Source: Chloroflexota bacterium
Lineage (GTDB): Bacteria > Chloroflexota > Dehalococcoidia > JACQUE01
NCBI GenBank assembly: GCA_016210425.1
Contig: JACQUE010000259.1
Location: 1 to 7,458, forward strand
Length of the DNA stretch: 7,458 nt
Direction of reading: 5' to 3'
Part shown: positions 1 to 5,788 of the stretch, piece after piece
How the letters are laid out: the number at the start of each line of letters is the position of its first letter
How positions within the stretch are numbered: position 1 is the stretch's first letter
The notes under the pieces: model-generated
What the model was told of the DNA's origin: nothing
Seen by the model: the letters and a program-made list of their open reading frames with translations, nothing else
Database searches by the model: none
Program-made: the position numbers and the translations under genes

Positions 1-785
1 AAGCCGAAGTCACGGGGCATGGCCCGCCACTGGTGCTGGTACCGGGCGGGCTTACCGGTTGGATAAGCTGGGAGCCGCATGCGAAGCACCTCTCCAACAC
101 AAGGACTGTTGTCCGCGCTCAGCTCCTCAGCGTTCAGTATGGCCTGGAGGACCGTCCGCTACCGCCGGACTACTCGACGAAAACGGAGAGCCGGGCACTG
201 GCAGAGACGCTTGACGAACTGGGACTCACATCTAATCTGGATATCGCCGCATGGTCTTACGGAGCCCTTGTCGCCCTAGATTATGCGCTCGACCACCAGG
301 ACCGGGTCCGTACACTGACACTGATCGAGCCACCTGCCTTTTGGGTGCTAAAGGCATCCGGAGGACTCGATGCGGAAGCCCAGGAGGTTGCCGAGACTTT
401 AGGAAGCTTCGGCGGCGACATCTCCGAAGACGACCTGGAGCGCTTCGCCTGTGCGGTAGGCCTCTGCCGTCCAGGGCAATCACCTAGGGCTTTGCCGCAG
501 TGGCCCGTCTGGATGCGGCATCGCCGGTCTCTACGCAACTGCAGCGCACCTTTGACGCATGCGGACGACCCCGCCCGCCTGCGCGCCTTCCAACATCCCG
601 TGCTCTTGGTGAAAGGCACGGGCTCTGCCCAGTTCTTGCACCAGTCGATAGATGCCCTTGCCGCCCTGCTTCCACAGGGCCGGGTCATCGAGATGCCTGG
701 AGGGCATGCGCCGCATATCGTGTCTATGGATCGTTTCTTGGAGCAGTTGACGTCATTCCTCTCGCTTGAAGCTAAGGCCGCTTAG
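1..785 (+). CDS. alpha/beta-fold hydrolase, 5'-truncated by the window edge
   Basis: The reading frame is open from base 3 to the TAG at 783-785, giving 260 visible residues. The GTG at 33 is not the real start: the codons before it (AEVTGHGPPL) already read as the typical N-terminal strand and HG oxyanion loop of alpha/beta hydrolases, so perhaps 10-20 residues are missing. The nucleophile elbow is AWSYG, with Ser at visible residue 85. The catalytic His is probably in GGHAPH, at about residue 235, near the C-terminus as expected. The usual acid after strand 6 or 7 is not obvious, because the segment VLLVKGTGSAQF has no Asp at the standard place. The protein is probably a cytoplasmic serine hydrolase (esterase, lactonase or C-C hydrolase type), since no signal peptide or membrane segment is visible. 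Substrate cannot be inferred. The 88-residue gene follows on the same strand and may be cotranscribed. Confidence 0.85.
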   Translation, partial: AEVTGHGPPLVLVPGGLTGWISWEPHAKHLSNTRTVVRAQLLSVQYGLEDRPLPPDYSTKTESRALAETLDELGLTSNLDIAAWSYGALVALDYALDHQDRVRTLTLIEPPAFWVLKASGGLDAEAQEVAETLGSFGGDISEDDLERFACAVGLCRPGQSPRALPQWPVWMRHRRSLRNCSAPLTHADDPARLRAFQHPVLLVKGTGSAQFLHQSIDALAALLPQGRVIEMPGGHAPHIVSMDRFLEQLTSFLSLEAKAA

Positions 786-787
786 CC

Positions 788-895
788 ATGAGGAACGCCA
801 CGTTGATCACCTGTCGGCAGACCAAAAGACTTGGAATAAACCGCGAGGCAGAACTGTTGGAAACCATAGTAGGCAAGGTTAACTCATTCGCGTAG
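788..895 (+). CDS. possible micro-ORF, 35 aa, unknown function
   Basis: An ATG two bases after the hydrolase stop opens a 35-codon frame that ends in TAG at 893-895, just before the strong ribosome binding site of the next gene. It therefore fills almost the whole gap. The predicted peptide begins MRNATLITCR, and its second half (NREAELLETIVGKV) could form an amphipathic helix. Only a weak AAGG stands about 10 bases upstream of the ATG. A stop-free run of this length is not rare by chance, and I recognise no family. It could be translated by coupling to the hydrolase, or it may be just an untranslated spacer. Confidence 0.2.
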   Translation: MRNATLITCRQTKRLGINREAELLETIVGKVNSFA

Positions 896-908
896 GGGGA
901 GGAAAGCC

Positions 909-1175
909 ATGGCGTATTATGTCGTTGAGTCAAAGCATGATGACAAAGAGTGTCTCAAAGCACTGGACGAGTTCGCCGAGAAGGGCAGGGAGCTTCTCAA
1001 GCAGTGCTATTTTGGCTGCATGATGGGCGACCACCGGAGCTGGGCGGTTCTCGACAAGGGCAGCGAGGAAGAGGTCCGCAGGTTAATCCCTGAGACCCTG
1101 CGCAACGACACGAAGGTCATCTCTGTGGGGAAGTTCACGGAGGAGCAGATCAGAGGGTTCCACAAGGCTGCATAG
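909..1175 (+). CDS. conserved-looking small protein, 88 aa, unknown function
   Basis: The ATG at 909 follows a strong Shine-Dalgarno (GGGGGAGG) at good spacing, which fixes the start. The sequence reads as beta-alpha-beta-beta-alpha-beta: YYVVES strand, helix KECLKALDEFAEKG, strands around CYFGCMM and SWAVLD, helix EEEVRRLIP, strand KVISVGKF, and the C-terminal helix EEQIRGFH. That pattern suggests a small ferredoxin-like, dimeric alpha/beta-barrel fold. Likely signature residues are Cys40, Cys44 and His49 (CYFGC-MMGDH), an early His10, and the final KFTEEQI..FH segment. From memory, uncharacterised small proteins with a similar GCM.GDH core and a C-terminal KFT.EQI motif occur in environmental bacteria, but I cannot check this. 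The Cys/His cluster could bind a metal or be redox-active; that is speculation. No signal peptide. It ends 21 bases before a strong terminator hairpin. Confidence 0.8.
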   Translation: MAYYVVESKHDDKECLKALDEFAEKGRELLKQCYFGCMMGDHRSWAVLDKGSEEEVRRLIPETLRNDTKVISVGKFTEEQIRGFHKAA

Positions 1176-1194
1176 GCGGACCCGCATAGCCGCC

Positions 1195-1234
1195 AAAAAG
1201 GGGGCCGGCCGATCGGAATGGCCCCCTTTCTTCT
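1195..1234. terminator. bidirectional Rho-independent terminator
   Basis: A perfect 10-bp stem pairs AAAGGGGGCC (1197-1206) with GGCCCCCTTT (1220-1229). The 13-base loop contains the small palindrome CCGATCGG. On the + strand the stem is followed by a T-rich run (TTTCTTCTT), after the 88-aa gene. On the - strand it is followed by TTTTT (complement of 1195-1199), after the stop of the lipoprotein gene at 1246. It sits exactly between two convergent genes and can serve both. Confidence 0.9.
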
Positions 1235-1245
1235 TGCCCTCAATG

Positions 1246-2577
1246 TTACCTGCCTGAGAACGCCCGGGAGAACTGCCTCGTCATATCCAGGTACTTGTTT
1301 TGGTACGAGACACTGGGCTCCACCTGTGTCCCCTCCACCCACTCATTGAAACTGTTTAGGTATATCCAGTCGGGGTTACTTTCCATCGCCTTCTGGAAGG
1401 TCTGCTGGTAGAAGAGGCCGTCCTGGCGGTCCCTCTTGAACGCTGCTGCGGGGTCGCGCAGGTCCGGTCGCCCCACGGTCCGCGTGTCATCCCAGCCCGG
1501 CGTCATGGTCGCCACCCAGAGCTTCGGCGCGCCTAGCCTCGCCGCCCACTGCCGCACCTGGCTGCCCCAGCGCGGGAGTTTCACATAGTCATCCGGGTAG
1601 TCCCTGTGGGTTATCTTCATGACGTACAGGCCATCGAACACTGCCAGGTACGACGGGTCCAGCCCCTCCGCTATCCAGACCTGCCCCCCGTTAGGGTCCA
1701 CCTGAGCCCTTATGCCACGCCACGCTCCGATGGGATCGGAACCCCCTCCTGGAACACGGGGCATATCCGCAAAGAAAACGACCGGCTTCCCTCCGAGGCG
1801 CAGGTAGTTAGGGTGGCTGCCGTAGGTCGAGACAACGTAGCGCAAAGCATCGACTAGAGAGGCCTGGCTCTTGCCCTTGTAGAAGCTCGTCTGGAATGCG
1901 ATAGTCGAGCGGAAAGAGGTGCCGCCGGAGGCAGCCAGCAGCTTCGCAAAGTTGCGGTCTGTCCTCTCGCCAGGGGCTAACCAGGCGCTGGCGAAGCCGT
2001 CGATGCCGGCCCACCGCGCCTGGGCCACGTGCCTAGCGATGGCCCCCGGGTCGTCCGAGCTGTAGGGCGTGACCGGGGCATCGGAGGTTATCCCCTGCGC
2101 CCACGTATCCACGTCGAACCAGGGATAGTAGCCCGCTATCACCAGCCTTTCCACATCGGAGGTCAGGACAGGCAACGGAGGCGGCGGCGCGGGCGTCGGT
2201 GTCGGCGGGGGCGGAGGTGGTGGTGTAGGCGGAGTGGGAGCGGGCGTCGCCGTCGGAAGGGGCGTGTTTGTGGGTCTGGGGGTCGGCGTCTGGGTAGGGG
2301 GAACAGGCGTCGGAGTAGCCGTCGGGTCCGGCGTGGCCGTGGCCGATGGCGTCGGTGTGGGCGTATCCGTCGGATCGGGGGTCGGCGACACCACCGAGAG
2401 CATGGCGACGACGTTCTCCGGCGTGATCGCCAGAGGCGCTTCAGCCGGCCTTAGCTTGGCCTTGCCGCAGCCGGCGAGGGCTGCCGCCAGGGCCACGATC
2501 GCCAGAATCGTTGCCAGCTTCAAGGTCGCCCGCTTCCTGCCGCCACCTCCTACACAGCCCCTTGCCCGATAGTCCAT
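1246..2577 (-). CDS. GH99-like (endo-alpha-mannosidase type) secreted lipoprotein
   Basis: The 443-residue protein starts at the ATG at 2577-2575. GGAG lies 8 bases upstream (2586-2589), and a lipoprotein signal follows: a charged N-region (about 11-20), a hydrophobic stretch (21-33) and a lipobox ending LAGC with Cys37. The frame stays open to an ATG at 2832, but that extension runs into a dispersed repeat and is probably not coding. Residues 64-136 are a Pro/Thr-rich spacer. Residues 144-436 form the catalytic domain: the first strand AGYYPWFDVDTW, HVAQARWAGIDGF, MTPGWDDTR (about 358-366) and FNEWVEGTQVEP (410-421). GH99 endo-alpha-1,2-mannosidases and WbsX-like relatives share this NEW.EGT..EP motif, and its two acidic residues, Glu412 and Glu415 here, are the catalytic pair. 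It is likely anchored outside the membrane and acts on alpha-mannose-type or related glycans. The exact substrate is uncertain. The gene appears to be transcribed alone. Confidence 0.85.
   Translation of the reverse strand: MDYRARGCVGGGGRKRATLKLATILAIVALAAALAGCGKAKLRPAEAPLAITPENVVAMLSVVSPTPDPTDTPTPTPSATATPDPTATPTPVPPTQTPTPRPTNTPLPTATPAPTPPTPPPPPPPTPTPAPPPPLPVLTSDVERLVIAGYYPWFDVDTWAQGITSDAPVTPYSSDDPGAIARHVAQARWAGIDGFASAWLAPGERTDRNFAKLLAASGGTSFRSTIAFQTSFYKGKSQASLVDALRYVVSTYGSHPNYLRLGGKPVVFFADMPRVPGGGSDPIGAWRGIRAQVDPNGGQVWIAEGLDPSYLAVFDGLYVMKITHRDYPDDYVKLPRWGSQVRQWAARLGAPKLWVATMTPGWDDTRTVGRPDLRDPAAAFKRDRQDGLFYQQTFQKAMESNPDWIYLNSFNEWVEGTQVEPSVSYQNKYLDMTRQFSRAFSGR
2170..2388 (-). repeat. low-complexity Pro/Thr-rich linker-coding repeat
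   Basis: About 73 codons of the lipoprotein gene encode an irregular repeat of PTPTP, TPTATP and runs of up to seven prolines. On the + strand the DNA is a degenerate GGCGTCGG/GGAGTAGG-like array. Such spacers commonly separate the lipid anchor from an extracellular domain and are frequent in Chloroflexota exported proteins. The array is prone to length change by slippage, and the shadow frames opposite it (Gly/Val-rich or Arg-rich) are not genes. Confidence 0.8.
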
Positions 2578-2805
2578 CTCCTTAGCTCCATTCCCGGCCC
2601 GGGTTAGTCCGCGCTCTGTAAGCAAAGCTACACTCGCGGCGCAGCCCTGATAAGAGCACCCATCAGACAATAAACATCTCGAAAAATATAACGCTCCTAC
2701 GCGCCCAAGGTTTAGGCTCGCTATAAGATTGGGCATAGTCTGATGAGGCATAAGGTCACAGCCTAAGCTGTCGTTAGTACGAAAATGTGGGACGGGGTAC
2801 CTAAA

Positions 2806-2898
2806 TGTCATGCTAAGCCGAAGGCGAAGCATCTGGCTTCTCTGGCGTGGACGTGCTGGTTAACGGGGCCAGACCCTTCACTACGTTCAAGGGTAACA
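2806..2898. repeat. short imperfect inverted-repeat element (MITE/REP-like)
   Basis: The left arm (2806-2837, starting TGTCATGCTAAGCCGAAGGC) and the right arm (2868-2898, ending CGTTCAAGGGTAACA) are imperfect inverted copies; about two-thirds of the aligned bases match, and the innermost TCTGGC/GCCAGA is perfect. They flank a 30-bp centre. The arms resemble the widespread dispersed element with ends like TGTCATTCTGAGCGAAGCGAAGAATCT, known from many environmental bacteria including Chloroflexota. There is no coding capacity, so it would be a non-autonomous or decayed copy. Divergence between the arms suggests an old insertion. Confidence 0.6.
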
Positions 2899-2961
2899 AC
2901 GTTTTTCATCTCCCGTGGCGTCCCACTGCAATGCGACATGTCCGATTCCGAAGCCGCAGAC

Positions 2962-2991
2962 GGGGAATCTTGCCTTTTGGAGCAAGTCCCC
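2962..2991. other. hairpin of unknown role
   Basis: GGGGA and CTTGC (2962-2966, 2969-2973) pair with GCAAG and TCCCC (2982-2991) around an 8-base loop, with a two-base bulge. No T-run follows on either strand, so it is not a standard terminator. It lies between the operon terminator and the inverted-repeat element. Confidence 0.4.
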
Positions 2992-3033
2992 CTCGCAGTC
3001 AATCGTTATTATCGGCAGCCCAGAATACAAAGC

Positions 3034-3061
3034 GACGCCCCGAGCAATCGCTCGGAGCGTC
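3034..3061 (-). terminator. probable terminator of the acyl-CoA operon
   Basis: GACGC-C-CCGAGC (3034-3045) pairs with GCTCGG-A-GCGTC (3050-3061), giving 11 of 12 paired positions with a tight 4-base loop. It starts 23 bases past the stop of the DUF35 gene. On the - strand the sequence after the stem is GCTTTGTATTCT, only moderately T-rich, so termination may be incomplete. Confidence 0.65.
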
Positions 3062-3084
3062 ACTAAAACTAGGGCTGTCGGCTG

Positions 3085-3498
3085 CTACTTCGCGGGCTTG
3101 AACCTGGGCATGGCAACCTCGTCGTTCACGTCCTCGAAGACAACCTCCACCGGCATCCCGATCTTGACGTCGTCCGCAGGGATATCAACGACGTTGCTCA
3201 TCATGAACGGTCCCTCGGCCAGCTCGATTATCGAGACGTTGTAGGGGATCTCGCCCTCGAAGGATGGGTGATAGAGCTGATGCATCGTGATGAAAGTGAA
3301 GACCTTCCCTTTGCCGCTGGCCTGTACCCACTCCATTTTAGGGCTACTGCACTTATTGCAGTCGGTGGCCGGGAAGTAGTAGGCGCCACAGTTCTGGCAC
3401 TTTTGCAGCGTGAACTCGTGGCGTTTGGCTGCCTCCCAGAAGGCCTGCGTCTCCGGCTCGATCAGCGGCAGTGGCTTCTTAGGCTTCGCTTGTACCAT
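3085..3498 (-). CDS. Zn-ribbon/OB-fold (DUF35) protein, partner of thiolase-like enzyme
   Basis: This 137-residue protein has the standard DUF35 layout. An N-terminal helix (PETQAFWEAAKRHEF, about 15-29) comes first, then a rubredoxin-like zinc ribbon with C34-x2-C37 and C47-x2-C50 (QKCQNCGAYYFP...CNKCSS). An OB-fold of beta strands follows (about 57-134, with GKGKVFTFI and IGMPVEVVFEDV). All four cysteines are present, and the length is usual for a stand-alone member. Such proteins act as obligate partners of thiolase-fold enzymes: ChsH2's DUF35 domain with the Ltp2 aldolase, and the archaeal acetoacetyl-CoA thiolase/HMG-CoA synthase complex. The start lies only 7 bases after the thiolase-like stop, and its ribosome binding site overlaps that stop, so translation is probably coupled at matched amounts. 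Inference: it forms a complex with the thiolase-like protein and shapes its acyl-CoA channel. Confidence 0.92.
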   Translation of the reverse strand: MVQAKPKKPLPLIEPETQAFWEAAKRHEFTLQKCQNCGAYYFPATDCNKCSSPKMEWVQASGKGKVFTFITMHQLYHPSFEGEIPYNVSIIELAEGPFMMSNVVDIPADDVKIGMPVEVVFEDVNDEVAMPRFKPAK

Positions 3499-3505
3499 GC
3501 CTGGT

Positions 3506-4663
3506 TTACCTCCTCAAAATTGCGGTTGTGTGACAGTACTGCATGGAGCCGGTGCCGGTCCCACCGTGGCCGGACGCCAGGGCAATCTCGGCGCCCTTCA
3601 CCTGGGTGGCGCCGCCATCCCCGCGGAGCTGGATGACAGCCTCGGCGAACGGAGTGAAGCCCTGGTTGTAGCCCCAGGAGAGGTTGCCGCCGCCCGTGTT
3701 CATCGGGATCTTGCCGTCGATCTTGGTGTTGCCCGCGGCGAAGAAGGCTCCACCCTCGCCCTTCTTGCACCAGCCGTAGCCTTCCGTCTCCAGAAGGACG
3801 GTGATGGTGAAACAGTCGTAGAGCTCCGCCACGTCGATGTCGTCCAGCGTTATACCCGCAGTCTTGAAGGCTGCCTCCTTGGAGGGAGCCACGTCCAGGG
3901 TAGTGTACTGGTCCTTGTTCCAGCCTGGACGCACCTGGTGTCCCAGGCCGACGCCCATCACGTAGACCGGCGGGCGCAGCAGGTTCTTGGCGCGCTCGGC
4001 GCTGGTGACGATGAAGGCGATGCCGCCGTCGGAGACGAGGCAGAAGTCGAGGAAGCGCAGCGGGTCGGCGATCATCCTGGAGACCTGGTGGTCCTCAAGG
4101 GTGATCTTACGGCTGTACATCTGCGATTCCGGGCGCTGGTTAGCGTAGTCGCGCTGGGTGACGGCGATGGCTCCAAGTTCGAGGCTCGTTGTGCCGTACT
4201 CGTGCATATGGCGTCGGGCGGCCAGGGCGTGGTCGGGGCCTGGGCCGAACATGCCATAGGAAGCAGCGGTGCTCCTTACCTCTCCCCCTCCCGCAGGGGC
4301 GCCCACGAGCCTGCGCTCCGAGAGCCAGTTGCTGGCGTAGGAGCAGACGACGCAGGAGGCCGCTCCGGACTCGATAGCGCCGATGGCGCTGATAAGGCTG
4401 GAGATAGCCGTGCCGCCGCCTGTGTTCAGGCTCCACAGGAACTTGGGCGCTAGGCCGACCATGCGGGGCACATCGCCGCCGGTGCCCCCCATCATGCCGC
4501 CAGGCTGGTAGACGTAGCCGTCGATCTCTTCCTTCTTCAGGCCAGAATCGGCGATGGCCTTCAGAATGGCCTCGGCACGGATGCCGTTTTCGGTCATGCC
4601 GGGCAGCCGGCCCTGCTTGGTGATGCCAAGGCCGACAATGGCATACCTATCCTTGATGCTCAT
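3506..4663 (-). CDS. thiolase-superfamily protein lacking thiolase catalytic residues (Ltp2-like aldolase candidate)
   Basis: The 385-residue protein starts at MSIKDRYAIVG. An ATG two codons upstream (4669) abuts the Shine-Dalgarno directly and is less likely. Length and fold fit the SCP2/Ltp2-like branch of the thiolase superfamily. Numbering from this start, the four canonical catalytic positions are altered. The nucleophile Cys is Gly83 (NTGGGTA). The Asn/His of the NEAF/HDCF motif is Tyr282 (ELYDCF). The His of the GHP motif is Tyr332 (NTGGGNLSWGYNQG). The C-terminal Cys is Ser365 (ALASGHGG). Claisen condensation or thiolysis is therefore unlikely. The steroid-degrading Ltp2 enzymes are thiolase-fold retro-aldolases that use tyrosines and need a DUF35 partner, and such a partner is the next gene here. 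Likely role: retro-aldol cleavage of a beta-hydroxyacyl-CoA in the cytoplasm. A non-catalytic lipid-transfer-like role is the alternative. The substrate is unknown. Confidence 0.9.
   Translation of the reverse strand: MSIKDRYAIVGLGITKQGRLPGMTENGIRAEAILKAIADSGLKKEEIDGYVYQPGGMMGGTGGDVPRMVGLAPKFLWSLNTGGGTAISSLISAIGAIESGAASCVVCSYASNWLSERRLVGAPAGGGEVRSTAASYGMFGPGPDHALAARRHMHEYGTTSLELGAIAVTQRDYANQRPESQMYSRKITLEDHQVSRMIADPLRFLDFCLVSDGGIAFIVTSAERAKNLLRPPVYVMGVGLGHQVRPGWNKDQYTTLDVAPSKEAAFKTAGITLDDIDVAELYDCFTITVLLETEGYGWCKKGEGGAFFAAGNTKIDGKIPMNTGGGNLSWGYNQGFTPFAEAVIQLRGDGGATQVKGAEIALASGHGGTGTGSMQYCHTTAILRR
3508..3514 (-). promoter_or_regulatory. ribosome binding site overlapping the upstream stop codon
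   Basis: On the - strand AGGAGGT is a full Shine-Dalgarno, 9 bases before the DUF35 ATG. It also spells the last codons and the first stop base (AGG AGG T-AA) of the thiolase-like gene. This supports translational coupling of the pair and fixes the DUF35 start. Confidence 0.8.
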
Positions 4664-4669
4664 GTACAT

Positions 4670-4677
4670 CCTCCCTT
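4670..4677 (-). promoter_or_regulatory. ribosome binding site that decides the thiolase-like start
   Basis: AAGGGAGG on the - strand ends directly at the ATG at 4669 (spacing 0) and lies 6 bases before the ATG at 4663. The second spacing is normal, which favours the shorter protein starting MSIKDR. Confidence 0.7.
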
Positions 4678-4725
4678 CTCAATGAATGATCGAAAGGCCC
4701 AATTCTCTCGGCAATCCTCGGATGA

Positions 4726-5499
4726 TTACCGTCCTTTCCATGTAGGGGTCCTCTTCTCGCGGAAGGCCGTCGCCCCCTCCTTGGCGTCCTCCGAGTTGAA
4801 TACCACGTCCATCAGCGGCCGCCCGATGGCCATGGCATACTCGATGGGCACCTCCATACCCTGCTTGACGATCTGTTTGGCGGCCTGCACGCCCAGCGGC
4901 CCGTTGGCGGCGATGATCTGCGCAGTCTCGATGGCCGCCTCCATGAGCTGCTCCTTCGGCACAACCTTAGTCACTAGCCCGATACGCCAGGCCTCCTGGG
5001 CGTCGATGGGCTCGCCGGTAAGGCACATCCACATGGCGATGCCCGGCCCGATGGTACGGGGCATGGTGTAGACGCCGGAACCGGGGATTAGGCCACGCTT
5101 GACCTCGGGCAGGGCGAACTTCACGTGGTCGGCGGCGATGCGGATGTCGCAGGAGAGCGCCCTCTCGCAGCCTCCGCCATACGCAAGGCCATTCACGGCA
5201 GCAATGGTCGGCTTCCAGTGTACTATCGGCGGCCTAGCCGCGCCCCGCCGCTGCTCCCCACGAGCCGCCCGCTCGGCGAAGTCGATGAGGTCCATGCCCG
5301 CCGAGAACGACCGGTCGCCCGCGCCAGTGTAGATGGCGACGCGCATGTTGGGGTCGTTGGCGAAGTCGCTCTCGATCTCATACATGCGCTCGCCCGTCTC
5401 GACGCTGATGGCGTTGAGCCGCTCAGGCCGGTTCAGGGTAATGACGCAGTAGTTCTCCCTCTTCTCGTAGAGGATGATATCCGGACCCGTTAGTGGCAT
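4726..5499 (-). CDS. enoyl-CoA hydratase/isomerase (crotonase family)
   Basis: This 257-residue protein is full length for a crotonase. It has the N-terminal strands ending in ITLNRPERLNAI and the oxyanion-hole segments FSAGMDL (65-71) and YGGGCERALSCD (107-118). Glu112 and Glu132 (KFALPEVKRGLIPG) match the two catalytic glutamates of enoyl-CoA hydratase, so hydration of a trans-2-enoyl-CoA to the 3-hydroxyacyl-CoA is the likely reaction. An unusual Arg follows Glu112 where Leu is typical. The C-terminal helices include the common GAxAFREKRxPxWKG ending. The start is supported by AAAGGAG 7 bases upstream. It is the first gene of the cassette, with 62 bases to the thiolase-like start and a dedicated promoter upstream. 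Inference: it makes the beta-hydroxyacyl-CoA that the next two gene products cleave. The family is promiscuous in reaction, so isomerase or hydrolase activity cannot be excluded. Confidence 0.92.
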   Translation of the reverse strand: MPLTGPDIILYEKRENYCVITLNRPERLNAISVETGERMYEIESDFANDPNMRVAIYTGAGDRSFSAGMDLIDFAERAARGEQRRGAARPPIVHWKPTIAAVNGLAYGGGCERALSCDIRIAADHVKFALPEVKRGLIPGSGVYTMPRTIGPGIAMWMCLTGEPIDAQEAWRIGLVTKVVPKEQLMEAAIETAQIIAANGPLGVQAAKQIVKQGMEVPIEYAMAIGRPLMDVVFNSEDAKEGATAFREKRTPTWKGR

Positions 5500-5593
5500 G
5501 CTATCGCTCCTTTCCTTTGCTTATCCATCCAGAGGCCAGGGCAGGAGCCCCAGGCCAGGGTGGCGGAGAGAAGGCACAAAATATGGGCGGAGG

Positions 5594-5622
5594 CGACGCT
5601 GGCGAAGCTCCCTTCGCCGTCG
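5594..5622 (-). other. hairpin in the leader of the acyl-CoA operon
   Basis: GGCGAAG (5601-5607) pairs perfectly with CTTCGCC (5612-5618) around a 4-base loop. After a 3-base bulge, CGAC/GTCG extends the stem. No direct T-run follows on the - strand; a short ATATTTTG lies about 12 bases beyond. It could be a weak attenuator or simply stable mRNA structure. Confidence 0.45.
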
Positions 5623-5653
5623 GCGATACCCCTACCCAGAGCTTGGAGCCCTC

Positions 5654-5788
5654 TCAGCCTTCCTCACTCAGCCACGCCCTTAGCCTCTCGCGGGCATCCT
5701 GCGGATAGCCGCCTCGCCCCAAAAAAGCGGCAAAGGGCATCCGAGGAAGCGGCACCTGACGGAAATGACAGCCCGATTCTAGTGCCAT
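5654..5788 (-). CDS. doubtful small ORF, 44 aa, possible leader peptide or gene remnant
   Basis: An ATG at 5788 opens 44 codons ending in TGA at 5654-5656. The second half (GRGGYPQDARERLRAWLSEEG minus its last residue) looks protein-like, with an amphipathic, charged helix. There is no Shine-Dalgarno, and the first ATG lies inside the promoter spacer, so a transcript from that promoter would carry at most the part from the internal ATG (MPFAAFLGRG..., 28 residues). It may be a leader peptide, a remnant of a lost gene's C-terminus, or chance. Confidence 0.15.
   Translation of the reverse strand: MALESGCHFRQVPLPRMPFAAFLGRGGYPQDARERLRAWLSEEG

Larger units (their letters stand above)
2578..3084. 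other. 507-bp gene-free region between two - strand genes
   Basis: This stretch lies downstream of the DUF35 gene and upstream of the lipoprotein gene, both on the - strand. It holds the operon terminator (3034-3061), an unassigned hairpin (2962-2991), a MITE-like inverted-repeat element (2806-2898) and the lipoprotein's ribosome binding site (2586-2589). A perfect 8-bp inverted pair, CATCAGAC (2661-2668) and GTCTGATG (2738-2745), flanks the AT-richer part where the promoter should be. I found no convincing -35/-10 pair there; TATATT near 2687-2692 on the - strand is only a weak -10 candidate. Short frames here show no protein-like sequence, and I saw no tRNA-like arms. Confidence 0.6.

Noticed and set aside
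33..785. GTG at 33 as the true hydrolase start
   Set aside because: The residues before it already match the conserved N-terminal strand and oxyanion loop, so the gene begins before the window.
2170..2388. Possible CRISPR or tandem repeat array
   Set aside because: The repeat unit is short and irregular, stays in frame with the lipoprotein and has no spacers.
2029..2572. Arg-rich and Gly/Val-rich + strand frames
   Set aside because: They are the antisense of the Pro/Thr linker and signal region of the lipoprotein; the low complexity comes from the repeat, not from a gene.
2661..2745. 8-bp inverted pair CATCAGAC/GTCTGATG as insertion-element ends or an operator
   Set aside because: The arms are short and about 70 bases apart, with no flanking duplication; chance is a sufficient explanation.
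2578..2832. 85-codon N-terminal extension of the lipoprotein gene
   Set aside because: A ribosome binding site and lipoprotein signal fix the start at 2577. The extension runs into the dispersed repeat and would bury the signal peptide.
3410..4453. 347-codon open frame on the + strand
   Set aside because: It lies opposite the thiolase-like gene and the start of the DUF35 gene, has no recognisable domain, and is the usual shadow frame of a GC-rich gene.
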